Below are positions 62,281-64,000 of a DNA stretch of 64,000 nucleotides, in pieces. A program made the translations under genes and the position numbers. Within the stretch, counting starts at the first letter, position 1. Every line of letters starts with the position of its first letter. The DNA lies in the NCBI GenBank assembly GCA_013397455.1, contig VYZB01000036.1, forward strand, positions 3,380,954 through 3,444,953, in the 5' to 3' direction. The DNA is from Crotophaga sulcirostris (Eukaryota; Chordata; Aves; Cuculiformes; Crotophagidae). A model generated the notes under the pieces. That model saw nothing but the letters and a program-made list of their open reading frames with translations. It searched no databases and had not been told where the DNA came from.

Positions 62281-64000
62281 ATGAATCAAGTGAGTTTCTG
62301 AAAGTTCTGATAGTTACTTTTGAATTGTGGCCAATGAATAAGAAATTGATCTATTTAATGTTGCAGTTAGCTAGTAGAATTTACGTCTTCAAGTATTGCT
62401 GTTGTATATAGACAAAATCCCTTAAAAACAACCAGTGGGAATACATTAATTGAATAAATCTGGTGCTAATGTTAAAAAATATAGAACTAAGTAACTTTCT
62501 CTGAAATACTGGACATGTAGCATTTCCAAGGTAAGATCCAAAACTTATGAAAACAAATGGAAAAATTCTTCCTTGTTTCAGACAGCTGAGTTTATCTTTC
62601 CAATGATTTCACCTCTCTTCTTTTTTTCTTAGCGATGTGAAGCATCCTGGGAACATCCATCTAGCCAATGGAGAGTACTGTAAACAGATCAAAACATTAT
62701 GCTTTACATTGTTTTGCAGAGGATCTGCAAGGCGTACTGATTTTGCAACATGACCAAGAATGTGACATTATCTTTTCTAAGTTTGATGTTCTGAACAAAA
62801 TATAATCCAATAAAACTATCTTTCTGATAGAACAAGGTATTTGCACAGTCTGTAAGACAGCAAATATGTTTAGAAAGTCTGTACCTCCCTGAATAAGTTT
62901 AATTATTATATACAACTCCGGGAAGTGTTTTATATTCTTTATTCTTTGTAATGAGCCCCAACTGAAATGTTGAAAGCATCACAAACTGCAATACAATGCA
63001 TATATGGCAGAAAGTACAACACTACTTTTAGAATAACAAATGAAAGATAAATGCCGAAAGCACAACAAGCTTAGCCAAGGTAATCATTTTGAACAACATC
63101 AATAAAATAATAATTGTGCCCACAAAATTATGCAGTAAACTAAAGAATTTAGCTCCTGAATGTATTCTGTCCTTGACAGGATATAATTATTAGTTAAATA
63201 AGTTTCTTATTGTATCCATAGTGGAATGACAATATTTCTGATTGCTGTAAATGAGAATTATTTCATTTTATTTCTTCCATTTTATGCATGCATTCTGAAA
63301 AAGATTAGTTATAGGAAAACTATTCTGCTTTATTTATAAAGGCTCAGCTATAAATCTGAGGACACTTACACACAAACATTGCTGGATTTAGGTAAAAATT
63401 TGTGATGTTTCTACTCTCAGCCTTTTGTACTGCTCTCTCAGAGGATTCTGCATCAGTAACATCCTTGGAAAAAAAGAAATGGATGTTGGCACCTTAGCCA
63501 TTATAGTTCATAACCCAGCACATTAGCTCAGACTCACCTTCAGTAATGGCTTCAGTTATACACCTTCAAGCTGTGCTCTCTCATTGCTGTGTTATGGATA
63601 TGTTTGTGTAGACAAAAACGACAGTAGCATGTTCACAGAAACATTATTTTATGCAGCAATATCTTAATAAACAAAACAGTAAGCATATGCTCTGCAAGTG
63701 CTGAGAAGATGAGGGGATGAGGGATGGCATCTGGTTTGGAAGGTCTCATAGGCTCAAGACTTGTCACAACGGAGACTGTGCAGGTGCCATCCTTGCCCTT
63801 GTGCTATTGGGACACAAAAGTCACTGAGCAGACTGCGGGCTGTGACATGAAGAAAAATACTATAAATGTCCTATAAATAAATATTAATAAGTCATAAAAT
63901 TTACCTGAGAACAGAAAACATACAAGATGACTAGAAACTATAAGAGTAGGAACGGGATCATGGGGACAACTACCAAAATCATAGACTTGTTTTGGAAATG
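62281..64000. other. Noncoding DNA, nothing recognised
   Basis: AT-rich sequence. A pyrimidine-rich AG at about 62634 is followed by only 16 open codons before a stop, which is too little to call an exon. No repeat was recognised up to the window end. Confidence 0.6.

Noticed and set aside
62618..62690. Strong pyrimidine tract and TTAG acceptor-like site followed by 16 open codons.
   Set aside because: The frame closes quickly and no convincing donor is present before the stop; acceptor-like sites are common in AT/pyrimidine-rich DNA.

Overview
The window looks like ordinary AT-rich noncoding DNA from a bird, either a gene desert or a very large intron. The evidence is the repeat content. 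CR1 LINE copies carry the 8-bp tandem 3' tails typical of avian CR1, and one antisense LTR end resembles the ERVL-type LTRs of many birds. No prokaryotic features, operons, CRISPR arrays or host protein-coding genes were recognised. Apart from CR1 reverse-transcriptase remnants, the open frames are short, lack recognisable domains and fit chance in AT-rich DNA.

Layout. 1-4.6 kb: unannotated noncoding DNA with one weak open frame after a splice-acceptor-like site. 4.66-5.79 kb: old, internally deleted CR1 on +. 6.9-7.0 kb: possible MIR-like SINE remnant. 8.42-8.86 kb: truncated antisense LTR abutting a CR1 3' end. 9-39 kb: mostly unique noncoding DNA with simple repeats, a short direct repeat (15.7 kb), a 13-bp inverted repeat (29.0 kb) and decayed repeats that look amniote-wide (18.9 and 30.3-30.5 kb). 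39.36-39.50 kb: antisense CR1 fragment. 41.3-42.0 kb: a convincing MIR-type SINE and a weaker antisense one. 43.97-44.15 kb: a splice-acceptor-like site followed by 57 open codons, the best non-repeat exon candidate. 44.27-45.33 kb: the best-preserved CR1, antisense, keeping the reverse-transcriptase FADD motif but broken by stops and a frame change. 45.3-61.9 kb: unannotated DNA with microsatellites. 61.9-62.3 kb: a purine-rich GGAA-type tract split by a CR1 3' end. 62.3-64 kb: unannotated.

There is no gene set here that works together. The repeats record successive transposition: MIR/L3-like remnants should be oldest, then the CR1 at 4.7 kb and the LTR, then the CR1 copies at 44 and 62 kb. 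I did not find a novel biological system. The findings are modest leads: a possible unannotated exon, clusters of homeodomain-type TAAT motifs that could be enhancers, nested repeats and old SINE survivors.
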